Of a stretch of 64,000 bases of DNA, positions 38,632 through 52,347 are shown piece after piece. Origin of the DNA: Heterostelium multicystogenum (lineage: Eukaryota; Evosea; Eumycetozoa; Acytosteliales; Acytosteliaceae); assembly GCA_003667245.1 (NCBI GenBank), contig RCNN01000130.1:1-64000 (forward strand), written 5' to 3'. Numbering within the stretch: the stretch's first letter is position 1; every line of letters begins with the position of its first letter. Under the pieces are notes generated by a model. That model did not search any database and had not been told where the DNA came from. It was given only the letters and a program-made list of their open reading frames with translations. Position numbers and translations under genes: made by a program.

Positions 38632-39220
38632 ATGCAAATTTCAGCTTGTACCTTTATTCTCCTTTTTGTTTCCATAGCCGCCATCCAAGCCCAAAGATGC
38701 CAAGTAACTCTTGAAGGAAAATCATTTGACCTGTCTCCATTGACCCATCACCCAGGGTAAGTCACTTCTATCAACATCCATCTATATATGAAAATTAATT
38801 GTTTCTTTAATTTTAAGACAAGAGGACTATTCCTATAAGTCTCAGGAAACTGGTGCTGTGTATTATCTAAATATTTGTAACGATACTGTCGGTGATAGCA
38901 ATCCATGTGGAAATGAAGCCCCTGCCTACAAGTACAATCCAGACTCTCAGCAATGCACTGCTTTGGGTAAGGGTTCTGAATTCTACTCACTTCACACTGA
39001 CTCTGAAGGTGAGTTCCTTGGTTTGTTGGTTGAATATAAATCTGGTGATTTGTCCGCTCGTATCGGTCAAAGAAATCATGTCACCTACTTGTTCACCTGT
39101 GGTACTGGAGTTGGATCGCCAAAGGTTGTTGAAATCTCCGAATACATCCACACTGTAGTCCACTGGGAAACCAAATATGCATGCCCACTAGCCAAGATTT
39201 CCCGTAATATTCGTCACTAA
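38632..39220 (+). CDS. Secreted MRH-domain (mannose-6-phosphate-receptor-like) protein
   Basis: An intact two-exon gene: 38632-38756 and 38818-39220, intron GTAAGT...TTAAG, 175 aa. The signal peptide is MQISACTFILLFVSIAAIQA. The remainder is a single MRH domain, a lectin-like fold with three disulphides. Conserved features in order are RCQVTLEGKSFDLSPL, the Y.LNIC block (YYLNICNDTVG), CGNEAPAY, LLVEYKSGDLSARIGQRN, the YLFTC strand and the VVHWETKYACPL end typical of the family. Of the four sugar-contact residues of true mannose-6-phosphate receptors (Q, R, E, Y), candidates are seen (R in IGQRN, E and Y in the last block), but binding cannot be asserted. No membrane segment follows, so the product should be secreted or lumenal in the endolysosomal system. 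Confidence 0.8.
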
Positions 39221-39327
39221 GTGAAATGTATCATTGGTACTATTAAAGTAATAAAGTCATTTTTAAATTTGTTATTTTAAAATATCTTAAGTTATGCTGT
39301 TTATTGGTTGGTTTAAATGGATTTGTT

Positions 39328-41016
<1,689 letters not shown>

Positions 41017-42134
41017 GTCTAACGTTTTATAAACTAATAGTATTTAAATATATTGAACTGAATTGAATTTGTAAACTAAATGCTAATGCTAATGCTAATG
41101 CTAATGCTAATGCCAATGCTAAAACCAATGCTAATGCTAATGCTAATGCTAATGATTAATATTAATAATAAATCTATCTAATTTTGGTTATATAGGTTAT
41201 AGGTTATGATTAATAATAATGAACAATAACAACTATAATCAACAACAACAACAAAATCTGTTAATATGTGTTTGCTAAATAGTTGCTAATTTATACTACA
41301 TTGGTTGAACCCACAAAGAAATAAATTTATTTAATTTGAAAAATCTGTTTAATTAAATTGTTCTTGAACATCAGTTTTCCCACTCTAGATGATGACTCCG
41401 GAATTGATGATTTATTTTTTTGATTCTGACTGATTCTCACACATCAAAATTAAATCACCAAAAATGACTCATTGTAATAAAAATAAACAACAGAACAGAA
41501 TATTATCTTTAATACCATAGATAAATGATCATAGTATGAATAATTAACAGAATGTTTTATCATATGATAGTTCCTGACAAGAATTAAATTTCATTGACTC
41601 TTTGAGTCGATTACAACCACATCCACATGTATTTATTTAGCAGTCTGCTTATAAGTCATCGACTTTGCATTGGTTTTATTGTTCATTTCAAAGAATGATT
41701 CAATTAAATCTCAAAGCTAAACTGATCCAAATTTGGAAAGAGTTCCCGAGGAGTTCTATCAAATCAAGACTATTAATTTATTTATGATATTCATTCTTCT
41801 GAATCTTGATGCTAATTCTCCTGCCAATTCAATTGAGGTCACCACACAAAACTATATCTCCATCAATCTGTTATAGACTGTGGAATTTTATCATGTGACA
41901 ACAACCATTCGTCATCTATCGATAAACTTATACTTGGACAATTTGACATATTTGTTGTTTTTTTTTTTAGATCATCGCTCAGATATGTCAGGTTAGGGTT
42001 ACTGTCAAATAGATCTATCCTTAAGGATCCATATTTGTATGTTGCCATCAGGTTGTAATAGATTTTCTGGTTATATTGTTATTGAAGCCATGTTGTTCAG
42101 TCGTTATGTTGAAGGTTGAAATGTTGTAGTTCGA
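41017..42134. other. Spacer with a hexanucleotide repeat
   Basis: About 1.1 kb between the GPI promoter side and the ING-gene stop. Contains the AATGCT repeat (separate entry) and otherwise A+T-rich DNA. A 61-codon frame at 41863-42048 (-) has no recognisable features. Confidence 0.5.
41079..41154. repeat. AATGCT hexanucleotide tandem repeat
   Basis: About 12 units of AATGCT with two imperfect units (AATGCC, AACCAATGCT) in the middle, starting about 63 bp upstream of the glucose-6-phosphate isomerase start codon, in its promoter or 5' UTR. Confidence 0.85.
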
Positions 42135-43225
42135 TTAGTTGTTGCTTTTTTGTCCTTTTCGCTTCAGACAGTCTGGGCATATCCATTTGCCTTTGGGTGG
42201 GTCTGATAAACCGACACACTCAAAATGAAACCATTCTATTTTACACTAAAGTTGCGCAACGAGAAAAAGTTGTGAGTATTTGATTACTGAATAGAATATG
42301 AGGTAATAGCTTACACCACCACTTTCGCACTCAATCATTTTCACCAAAAAGAAACACGTCCACATATACAATAGGTTGGCTCATTGGGATCGATTTCCAA
42401 ATCGCTCGAAGTATTGTTGGCAGATGACCCTGATTTTGTTGGTGCTGGTTTTTCCGAAGCTCTATACATTGTTATTGTAGTTATTGGTTAGTAAGCTACT
42501 GTAAGTGTAATTTAAACTTGTTTTTTTTGTAACCTACTTCTTTCTTCCGTAGAGTGAAACATTGTTGGCGGGTGATGGAACATTTGCTTTACCCTTCTTT
42601 GGCGCATCAGCAGGTGCTTGTGTTCCTTTTCTTTTCTTCTTTTCTTCTTCTTGGTCCTCAATTTCCGCTTCAAACTTTTTTCAACTCTGTATCCAGCTTT
42701 CTGATATATCGGTCAATCTATTGGATCAAATGTTAATATCAGCAGCTTTATATTTGAATATTTATCTATGAGATTTAGAATATGACATACTAATTCATAT
42801 GATTGATTTGATAGTTCCACTTTTTCATCGGCATACTCCATGACCGCTTTTATATCGCCTTTCAGTTGCTTCGTACCCTTTTCCGACAGTAAATCCTGAG
42901 CTGCTTTTCGTGACGAAGGTGTATTGTTTACCAAATGGTTCTTAAAAGACTCTACTTTCTCGACAACCTCTATAGTTTGTGTTCAAAATGAGTTGAAGGT
43001 TAGCTATTTTTGTTTGGCCATCATATTACTTTATGACTATTACAAACCATTTGATCTATAGTCTAATTCTCTAATTAAGGCAAGACTACGTGTCAACTCA
43101 GAAGGTACAGTCGAGACAGCTAAAAGAGCAAACAATCAATAATCAAATTTACATTTATTTATTATTATTACAAATCAATATTTACTCTCCAAGTAATTCT
43201 CTAAATATGTTCCTTTTCCTTGCAT
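42135..43225 (-). CDS. ING-family PHD-finger protein
   Basis: An inhibitor-of-growth protein, a reader of histone H3 trimethyl-Lys4 in histone acetylase or deacetylase complexes. Start at 43225; the small first exon reads [13 protein letters not shown]. After an intron (GTAAAT...TTTAG) comes [20 protein letters not shown], the ING N-terminal helix. A further intron leads to a helical segment with [14 protein letters not shown], later [19 protein letters not shown]. The next exon has [14 protein letters not shown] and an acidic, Lys-rich linker. The PHD finger follows: [21 protein letters not shown], then after an intron [20 protein letters not shown] and WICPDC. The C4HC3 zinc ligands are all present, and the aromatic-cage Trp is in EWFHFECVG. 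Stop at 42135 after a short basic tail. Frame breaks occur in the Lys-rich linker (one surplus A in AAAAAA near 42690) and before KMIECES. Confidence 0.85.
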
Positions 43226-44201
43226 TTCTTCTTTGGACCAACAAGTTGATTCAAAGTTATAACAAACTTAGTAAATATATTCTATCTCAGTATAATTATT
43301 ACTAACTTAAATTTAATTTAAAATCTTTAGAAATTTTTCAAATTTTTTTTTGGTAACTGAACTTGTTCCAACTTCATATTGTAAGTTCAATTTTGATAAT
43401 AAATGAATACATTAATAATAAACTTTATACATATAATAATGAACTAGTTATAACTCAAGAATAATGTATTTGTGAAATCTGTTTTTTAGATTTAATTAAA
43501 GTTATGTCAGTCTAAAGTTTGAGAGTTAATTTGTTGAGTGTGACCCAGGATGGATTTTATCATCTCAAGATGGGAATAGACGCTTTCTCTTACAAAAAAC
43601 AAACAAAAAGTCAAAACAGACAAACCTTTCACCAAAATGAGGTCGACCTCATTGATGATTTAGATTCTTTGGTAACATCATTCATTGCTTTATGTTATGT
43701 GTGTATTTGCAGCAAAGTACTTATTGATTTATGCCAAATCCTGAGAACCGGTTTAATTTTTAAACTTTTCCTTTTTTGAAACCAATAAAAGAGGTCATAA
43801 TAAATATCTATCATCACCCCTACCCCTTTTATTTAATTTTGTGGTTTTCAAAACCCCAAAAATGAAAATAATTTTTAATAAATTTAATTTGGTGAAGATT
43901 ACATTATATTTGATTAATAATATTTATAAAAATGAAATGAAATGAATGAAGCCATTATTATTATTAAAAGCACCCTATTTCTCCTGTTGAAACTTTAACT
44001 TAACCTAAAAACCAAACAACAACAACATCTTAAAGATAGTAATACTCATAGTATTAGTATTCATTGACACACAAAACACACATACACACACACACTTATA
44101 TATATATTTACATATTTAACATACTTTTACTGGTATTACAATAAAGGGTTAATTAAATATTAGTATTAAAACCATTTCTATTTATATTTTGATAAAATTA
44201 A
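43226..44201. other. A+T-rich divergent region
   Basis: About 980 bp between the ING gene and the branching-enzyme gene. It includes a (CA)n run near 44082-44096 and poly-AAC/AAT. The 86-codon frame at 43519-43779 (+) has no ATG at its start and no domain, so it is not called. Confidence 0.5.
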
Positions 44202-46664
44202 ATGATGGATAATAAAGGTAACTTCTTCTAACCACTACAACTACTCCAAATACAAATAAATTACAAAAATAGATTGAGGCGATGCATTCATTACCCTTTG
44301 CCGACATATCTATACTCTTAACCACCAAATCAAATCATCCATCGCCAACAACAATTTCTGACACCCACCCCAAAATCCCAATAACATCTCCTTGAAAATA
44401 CATAGAACTCACTCTGAAGCTTCAGATCAGATCAGATCTAAATCTAATAATAATACTAATCGATTTATGTTGATCATATGATTTCAGTTGATTATAGTAA
44501 AGCCACTGATGGCACAAAGGTGATTTCAGATGATCCTTGGTTGGAGCCATATGCAAGTACACTCAGGCGACGATTTTCCCATATCGATTATATGGTAAAG
44601 CAATTCGATGAAAAGGAAGGAGGCCTCCTGAAGTTTGCCGAGGGATACAACTATTTTGGTTTTAACGTAGACTCCAACAATGGCGTAATGTATCGTGAAT
44701 GGTTACCATCGGCTCAATCTGTATTTTTAGTTTGTGATTTCAGTATGTATTAGCTAATAGGACCCTGGGGTCCTGTAATAATAGTTCATCACGATGATTA
44801 ACCTCATCACTCTAATTATTTTTAGATGAATGGAACAAAAACATCACATCCATTGAAAAGAGATGAGTTTGGAAGATGGAGTATTTATGTCCCAAGTGTC
44901 AATGGCAAATGCGCCATTCCACATCACTCAAAAATCAAGATATATGTGCAGTTGGAGAATGGAAGTTTTTGATTTTAGAATTCCTGCCTGGATCAACCGT
45001 GTCGAGCAGACCAAGGACAATCCAGTGTTCGACGGTATCTTCTGGAATCCCTCTGAAAAATACCAGTGGAAAAACAAGTCGCCAGCCGTGCCTGCCGACC
45101 TCAGAATCTACGAAGCCCACGTCGGAATGTCGTCAGAGCACCCTGAAATCTCTACATACAACAATTTCACAAAAATATGTCTTGCCACAGATCAAGGAGC
45201 TCGGATACAATTGCGTTCAGCTCATGGCAATCATGGAGCACGCATACTATGCTTCTTTTGGTTACCAGGTTACCAACTTTTTCGCAATCAGTTCACGTTT
45301 CGGTACACCTGAGGAGCTTATGAATTTAATTGACACTGCTCATGGCATGGGACTGTTGGTGTTTCCTCGATGTTGTTCACAGTCATGCTTCCAAGAATGT
45401 ACTTGACGGACTTAACCAACTTGACGGATCGGATCACCACTATTTCCATTCTGGAGGACGTGGTAATCATGATGTTTGGGACAGCCGTCTTTTCAATTAT
45501 AGCAACTGGGAAGTCATGCGTTTCTTGCTTTCCAATCTTCGTTTCTATGTTGATCGTTATCACTTTGACGGTTTCAGATTCGATGGTGTCACTTCAATGC
45601 TTTATTACCACCACGGTTTGGCTCCAGCCTGTTCTTACGATGATTATTTTTGGTCCAGCAGTTGACGAAGATGGTTTATTCTATCTTTCAATTGTATGTA
45701 TATTAAATTACATATTTATTGAGGATTGCTAATATTATTATAATTATTTAGGCAAATATTTTGTTACATAAATTGAATCCTAAACTGTGTATCGATTGCT
45801 GAAGAAGTTACTGGATTAGCTTGCCTTTGTAGACCCATCGAAGAAGGTGGATATGGTTTTTGATTATAGACTAGGAATGGGTATCCCAGACAAGTGGATC
45901 GAATTAGTAAAGATCAAAGATGAAGATTGGAATGTAAATGATATTGCCCATATGTTGTCCAACCGTAGATACAAAGAGAAAAACATTAGTTATGCAGAAT
46001 CCCATGATCAATCGTTGGTAGGTGACAAAACTCTTGCATTCTGGTTGATGGACAAAGAGATGTATGACCACATGTCAACAATGAATCCAATCACACCAAT
46101 TATCTCTCGTGGAATGTCCCTTCAACAAGATGATCCGTCTCATCACATCCTCGTTGGGTGGTGATGGTTATCTCAATTTTATGGGTAATGAGTTTGGTCA
46201 TCCAGAGTGGGTAGATTTTCCCACGAGCCGGAAATAACAACAGCATGCATCATGCTCGTCGTCGTTGGGACTTGCACCGTGACAAGCTCCTTCGTTACAA
46301 CCACCTCCGTGAGTTTGACATTGCCATGAACAAATTGGAAGATGAATTCAAATGGTTGGCAGCAGACCCAGCATACATTAGCTGCAAACACAATGGTGAC
46401 AAGGTGATTGTATACGAACGTGCTAATCTCATTTTTGTATTCAACTTCCACTGGGATAAGAGTTTCAGTGACTACAGAATTGGAAGTGGACAGCCTGGAA
46501 AGTTTGTAAATGCATTGGACTCTGACCGTGAGGAATTCGGTGGATTCTCAAGAATTGGAGCTGGTCCACATTTCACCGAGGATTTTGCTTGGCATGATAG
46601 AAAATATTCACTTAAAGTTTATATTCCATCACGTACCTGTTTAGTGCTGAAAAAAGTTGATTGA
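44202..46664 (+). CDS. 1,4-alpha-glucan (glycogen) branching enzyme
   Basis: A GH13 enzyme that creates alpha-1,6 branches in glycogen. Exon 1 is only 16 nt (44202-44217, MMDNK plus one base). The intron 44218-44487 ends TTTCAG and joins to [10 protein letters not shown] in frame. The N-terminal CBM48-like region includes [20 protein letters not shown]. The barrel follows: [36 protein letters not shown], then [34 protein letters not shown] (nucleophile Asp), ISIAEEVTG (acid/base Glu), [14 protein letters not shown] and [20 protein letters not shown]. The C-terminal beta-domain ends CLVLKKVD. Breaks are spread through 44840-46220; one is a surplus A in AACAAAAACATC near 44835. Motif order and length (about 680 aa) match eukaryotic GBE1. 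Confidence 0.92.
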
Positions 46665-46902
46665 GCGCATGAAAACAAATAAGTATTTCTTTCAAATTGG
46701 AATAATAAATAGTTTATTCCAACAACAAAAATTATTTTTATATGGAATAATGGGTAGGATCTGTTTTATTTATTTACATTATCAGTTTTGGTTGAGATGG
46801 GTTTTGTGCATGCTCTTGATCTGGCAGATTTCTCTCTGAGCATATCTATGTGGTGGTTAATGGTTTTGGATTGATTATAAAATATTTCTGAGACACTCCT
46901 TT

Positions 46903-49420
46903 CTACGGAGGAAGTTCTTCAGCAAGTCGCATCTTTCCATCGTTGGTCCATACTTCGACGGAGGTGCCTTTTCCAGGCAGGAATTTGATGGCTTTAATTT
47001 TGTTGAGTGATTTGATTTCCTTGATTGGAATCGACCAAGTTGCATCGCGATGTGTTAGCAAACCAGTTGGTTCAAAACAAATATAAAATGGAGTGATATG
47101 CAGCATTCCTGAGAGGAAAGAATCATTTGTACATGAATATGATATAATTGAAAAATTCTCCTTCTGGTAAGTGAGAATTTAGCTCTAAATTCTTTGTCTT
47201 GTTCGGCAGAAGTCATTGATCTGATTGACTGAACCGCTGCCATCTGATCACTTTTTAGACTGGTTTAAATTTCTCATGATGGCTTCATATTTGGTATTTG
47301 CCATTTCCAACTACAGAAATTTCAAGTTCCATCAGTCAACCAATTAATCAACTACCAGCAACTCAGCACTTTACATACCCTTGTGATAGTAGCTTGTAAT
47401 CTAGCATTCTCTTCTTTTAAGTTAACATTCTCATCATAATAAAATCTTCTATCTTTGATTCAAAGTCTCAATGTCTAAATATAGATTTAACTATAAGTAT
47501 ATTTGTATCTGTATATATATATCTGTGTTATCTCATACCATTTTTTCAATTTATTGATTTCATTTATATATTGAGTGATATTCTCACGTAAAGCAACATT
47601 TTCATTGATTGATTCTCTCTTTAATTGACTTGCCATGTAGATATACTCTCTAATTATATCTATTTATATGTACATATAAAAAATGAATCAAAATGAAAGA
47701 ATGAGTGATTGAAAGAAATCAACTAAGATTCACGTTGATGGAATATCCTATTTTTCTGAGGTTGATGGTTTTGTGCTTTTAATTCCAATAGGGATGACAT
47801 CATCTCTAAAAAGTGGTACTATTTTATAAAAAAAAATCAATCTGAGACCCAGTTATGAACACAAGGTGATTTTATGAGTGGTAACCCGAAATTTTTACAA
47901 CTTATTTAGAACGTAGTTTATTAATTATTAAATATAATATATAATATAATATATATATTCATCTAAAATATATATATTAATATTCAAATTATAAATATGG
48001 TTGATTATTGATTGTATTAAAAGTGTTGTCATTTGATCATCAATTGTGTTGATTAGTTATCTCCGGTAGAATTCCCTTAATTATACTAGCATCAATATCT
48101 TTTCATAACAAATATTGGACATATATCTATCTATCTATCTTTTCCTACAAACAAGTGTCTAATCTTTCGTCTATGCTCTGCTATATTATGTTATGTTATG
48201 TTATGTTATTTATATTATTGAATGAGTTGAAGCTTATATCTATATCGATCTATCCTGTAGCTATCTATCTATCTATCTAATTTTGATTCTTTCTTAATGC
48301 TTCTAAAGTGTATTTTATATTTCTCATTCTCCAAAGCTAATTCCTGTATTGTTTTTCTTTATAATATCAATTGAAAGCTGTCAGTCTTTTCCTGTCTAGT
48401 CGAGCTTTACTTGCTGATAGTTAGGATCAACCTACCTGATACCCCAGATTAATATTTTTTAATGGTTGAATATTTCTCTTCCAGTGACTTTATCTTGTGG
48501 TACGCCAACATCTTTTGATAATCCAGCAACTGTTTACTTGCACTGCTAATATTGAAACTGTCATCTCTATCGAAAATACTGGTTCTCTCTCCAATCTCCT
48601 TTAAACTTTCTGATAACATACTATAATGTTTAAACATATACAATAGGTAATTGAGTTAGTTCGTTAATTGCCTACTAGCGATCAATCGAGAATATCTATA
48701 TGATAGCCTACGCATTTCTATTGACGGAATGCTCCAATTGTGTAGAAAGTGAATCTATGTTTACATCTTTGACTCTCAAAGCTTCTTTCAATCTAAAATA
48801 ATCATCCTCATTGATTTTATGTGATATTTTGGAGAACAACATGCATGCGTATTGGAATAGCTATTGTTAGTTATCGAATACAATCATGTAAAGTAGTAGC
48901 TTTGGCAGCTAATGACGGTGACATACCATTCCATAAGTTCATCGTTCAAAAATCTTAAGCTTTTTAACTTCTTCTTCTTTCTGAGCATAGCTCTTTTAAG
49001 TTCTTTTAGCTTGTGATCGATCGATTGTATTTGGGTGTTTCTTTAAATCTAATTCCTGTCGCATTGCCTCTATTCGTTGCTTTTATTATTATAGATGAAC
49101 GTTAGTAACGTTGTTTGTTTGTTTGTCGTGTTGATGGTTCATTGCATGCTAGTTACCTCTGACTGATCATATTGCTGCAGTAGATGCAAATTCTTTTCCT
49201 TCAAAGAATCATTGAGTTGACTTTGTATCTGTAGTTTCTCGGATATCTCATGAAACCACATCTGCTGTTTCTTACTTTCTCTTTCATCGGTGGACAACTG
49301 TGAGGTATCGCCGACTACACTGGCAGTAGCATATTGAGACTCATTGCCATATTGCATACCAGTGCCACTGTTGCCACTGTTATTATTATTGCTATTATTA
49401 CTATTGTTCTCTGACGACAT
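46903..49420 (-). CDS. Coiled-coil protein with C-terminal GRAM-like domain
   Basis: Probably one multi-exon gene. Exon 1 (from 49420) encodes an Asn/Ser-rich start (MSSENNSNNSNNNNSGNSG) and a coiled coil (WFHEISEKLQIQSQLNDSL). Further short coiled-coil exons follow: QRIEAMRQELDLKKHPNT, KEALRVKDVNIDSLSTQLEH, FKHYSMLSESLKEIGERTS, LLDYQKMLAYHKIKSLEE, then NVNLKEENARLQATITR and LEMANTKYEAIMRNL. These last two are separated by an intron at about 47380-47313 (GTATGT...TGTAG). A stop at about 47255 falls in TCTAAAAAGTGATC. Dropping one A continues straight into SDQMAAVQSIRSMTSAEQD and a GRAM-like domain (EFRAKFSLPEGEF..., ITPFYICFEPTGLL, ending AEELPP at 46903). GRAM domains bind membrane lipids. 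If the stop is real, the last 340 bp would be a separate small gene starting at 47243. Junctions between 47450 and 49000 are only partly resolved. Confidence 0.55.
48187..48209. repeat. TATGT pentanucleotide repeat
   Basis: Four to five tandem TTATG units in a probable intron of the coiled-coil gene, close to TATC tetranucleotide repeats (48125-48140 and 48260-48280). Confidence 0.6.
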
Positions 49421-49985
49421 TATATAGATATATATATATATATCAACAACAGCTCTTGCTAGATGTCTGTCTTTACTTCCAACCTCTTCTAACTATTTGA
49501 GTCAAACTCTGATCAACAATACCAATATAATATTATATACTATTTGATCGATCTATGTATGTCTAGTTGAGTCGAGTGTAATTGTTGAGACTAACAAAGG
49601 ATTGAATGCTTGTGAAAGATGCGCTTAATTAGGATAAGATTGATCAATCAAATCATTAAACAACCTGGCAGGTTGGTGGTGGTTGTGGTTGGTTGCTGAT
49701 ATTATTTTCTTTAATGAAATGTAACGTTTTGTTTTTTTCGCAATTAGAGAAATGAATGCTTTGCCTTTGAGTGTGAGTACTCGTTTTTTAAAATATTACA
49801 CACTATTGTGAAAAGTGTGTAATTGTTGTTGTCTTTGAGCTGTCAACAAATAATTCAAATTTGAAAAAGCGAAAAATAGGGTATGTTGTCGTCGATTCGC
49901 TTCAGATGATCCAATATTGGCTTATTAATATTCAACAACCATTACGATATCATGATATATAGTAGGCCTCTAATTATATATAGCA
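49421..49985. other. Divergent spacer
   Basis: About 565 bp between the coiled-coil/GRAM gene (-) and the His-rich gene (+). (TA)n next to the former's start; a GGTTG-rich stretch at 49670-49700. No gene seen. Confidence 0.5.
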
Positions 49986-52245
49986 ATGGAAACGGATGAC
50001 CAAAATCAAGTGCATCCTGCGCAGGACCTGGTACACGAAGATCATCCTCACGCACTTGCTCATACGACCCATCGAGTCAGATAGAACATGTCGAGCAACA
50101 TGTTGTCGAAAGTGTCAATGTAGACTTGGTGCAGCATGCTAGCGATGATACTAGTGGCCATGAACAGCAGGTTCTTGTGCATGCCCATACGATTGAGGTC
50201 GTTGATCAACAGCAACAACAACAGCAAATCAATGGTGAGGATCATTCTTTTAGAATATGACGAACCTCCACACCACCAGCTGGTGGATATATCATCGTCT
50301 CATGACTGTTCAATGGAAGAGGAGCATCACATCAGCATGCTATTGTAGACCATCACGAGCACCAACATGGTGTTGGTGGTGTGGACGAGAATGAGCATGG
50401 AGATAACTCCCAACACCAACCACAGCAATACCAAAATGAGCATGACATCCATATTAAAATCGAGGAGATTTCCTCAACCGATATTCCAAATGGACAGCAA
50501 CATTTACATCATCTTGATCATATAAAATATGACCAGCATTTGAATATCAGGCCATGATCATGTAAATGTCAGTGGTGACATGGTCGACCATCATCAGGAC
50601 ATTAGCCATACTGATGCCGATATAGAACTGCAACAGCAACACGAACATCAACATGAACATGAGCATATTGGTGGTGACACAGAGATACACCACCATCATC
50701 ATCTTCATCACCACCATGATGAACAGGTTAGCCATATACATCATGATGAACTTGAAGCACATCAACATATACAGCATCATCACCCACATGATGAAGCGAC
50801 TCTACATCTGCACCAGCATCATCAGCTTAATGACTCAATAGAGCACATTGATGAACAGCAACAACACCTCCATGTACATCAGCAGCAGAAACAACGACAT
50901 CAGCAACATCCTGAAGAACATAATCAGGATTTATTGGAACAGCAAGTTTCAATTCATTCTAATGTAAATAACGATTTAGTAATGCATCACCAACATCACA
51001 CTCTCCACACCAACTTCCAACCGATCAACAGCACCACCAGCACATCCACCATGAGCAATTGCAGCAACAGCAAGTTCATCATCGCAACAAAAGAGAATCA
51101 ATCAGCCAAAACAACAATCACATTCTACAGCAACACCATCATCATCATCAACATCCCCAACATACAAAGAGATGTTGTGATTGCGATTGTGGACTGTGGC
51201 CAAATCTTATTAAACACTGTACAGGAAATCATCAATGAAAAGTTTGAAACTCATTTGGCAACAGAATCAAAAGCTTTTTTGCAAAGTCTGCACAAATAGA
51301 GACTCTTTTAAAATACAGTGATCAATCTTAAATTCCCTGAGCTAAAAAGAAAGCATAATCAAGTTCATTTAGATTCAAATAACAGCAACCAATCTAAGAA
51401 CACTAGTGGCCAGCTAGATAAAAGCCAAAACAACAATAGGACTGAAAACGGCGAAAGTCATGGTACAAGATGAATCAAACAACAACTATAGTAACAATAA
51501 TAATGATGTAAATAATAATATTAATAATAATAATAATTTGGAATCGGACCAAGATGAGCCACCAAAGAAAAGAAAGAGAAACCATTCAGCTGATACCATC
51601 AATAAGATCAGTGCTATTTGGAACCTATATTCGAAGAGGATTGGAATTTAACAAAGAAACAGGAGTACAATCTTGCTGAAAAACTTTCAAAAGGAAATCA
51701 ATGTGGAGCTAACTGAAGCTATCTCCATTGTAAAGTCTTATTGGCATAGAGCAAGAGGAAATTCTAAAAGATTGGTAATTATTATAGCAATCTATCCTGA
51801 AGTTGGAAAAAGAATCTAATAATCTTTAAACTTTAGTTCTCGCAATTGGATGATTATAGAATGGGACTGGAAACACTTTTAAAAGAGGATGAAGAAACAT
51901 TCCATCACCTCTGCTCAAAGTTCTTTTTCGATTCTAGAGAGATGATTTTGAAAGATTTACAGGAGGTTAATATACTGTTGAAGACAATGGCTGACAAAGG
52001 CAGTGGAAGAACCATGATAAAAGGAAAGAAATTGTTTGAAAAAGTTACCAGATACCCAAACAAAAACCTTCAAGGGAAGATCTGTTAATTTTTCCAATCA
52101 CTTTTTCCACTATGCAAACAACAATTTAAATAAGGAAACACTGGAAATTATAAATCCAGATTTTGTAGATAATTTTAGTCATTCTCAGCAACAGAAACTT
52201 CAAGCACACCACCCTCAGCTTAACCATCATCTGGAAAATCAATAA
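49986..52245 (+). CDS. His/Gln-rich protein with nuclear-type basic cluster
   Basis: Not recognised as a known family. Translation begins METDDQNQVHPAQDLVHED. Over about 1 kb, across several frame breaks, the protein is dominated by His, Gln, Asp and Glu. The cleanest block is 50580-51000, with runs such as HEHQHEHEHIGGD and IHHHHHLHHHHDEQVSH. A later part holds a basic cluster, DEPPKKRKRNHSADTI, resembling a nuclear localisation signal, then a helical, charged C-terminal region: INKISAIWNLYSKRIG, SYWHRARGNSKR, then after a short intron (about 51776-51838) LETLLKEDEETFHHLCSKFF and KTMADKGSGRTMIKGKKLF. It ends LQAHHPQLNHHLENQ at 52245. The start is the first ATG; breaks near 50080, 50240, 50340, 50555, 51180-51310 and 51645 are suspected from loss of the His-rich pattern. 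Metal or nucleic-acid binding is possible from composition only. Confidence 0.55.
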
Positions 52246-52347
52246 AATGATACAATCGCAGCTATTTAGTGATTTTTTGATTTTAGTTAACTCAAATTAC
52301 ATAGGAAGTAAAGATTATTCTTGGATAAATTAAATAAGGATTTATTT

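Noticed and set aside
41863..42048. 61-codon frame on the minus strand beginning MATYKYGSLRIDLF
   Set aside because: No homologous motif seen and no splice link to the ING gene, whose stop is at 42135.
43519..43779. 86-codon plus-strand frame in the spacer before the branching enzyme
   Set aside because: Starts with TTG, not ATG, and has no domain or supporting splice signals.
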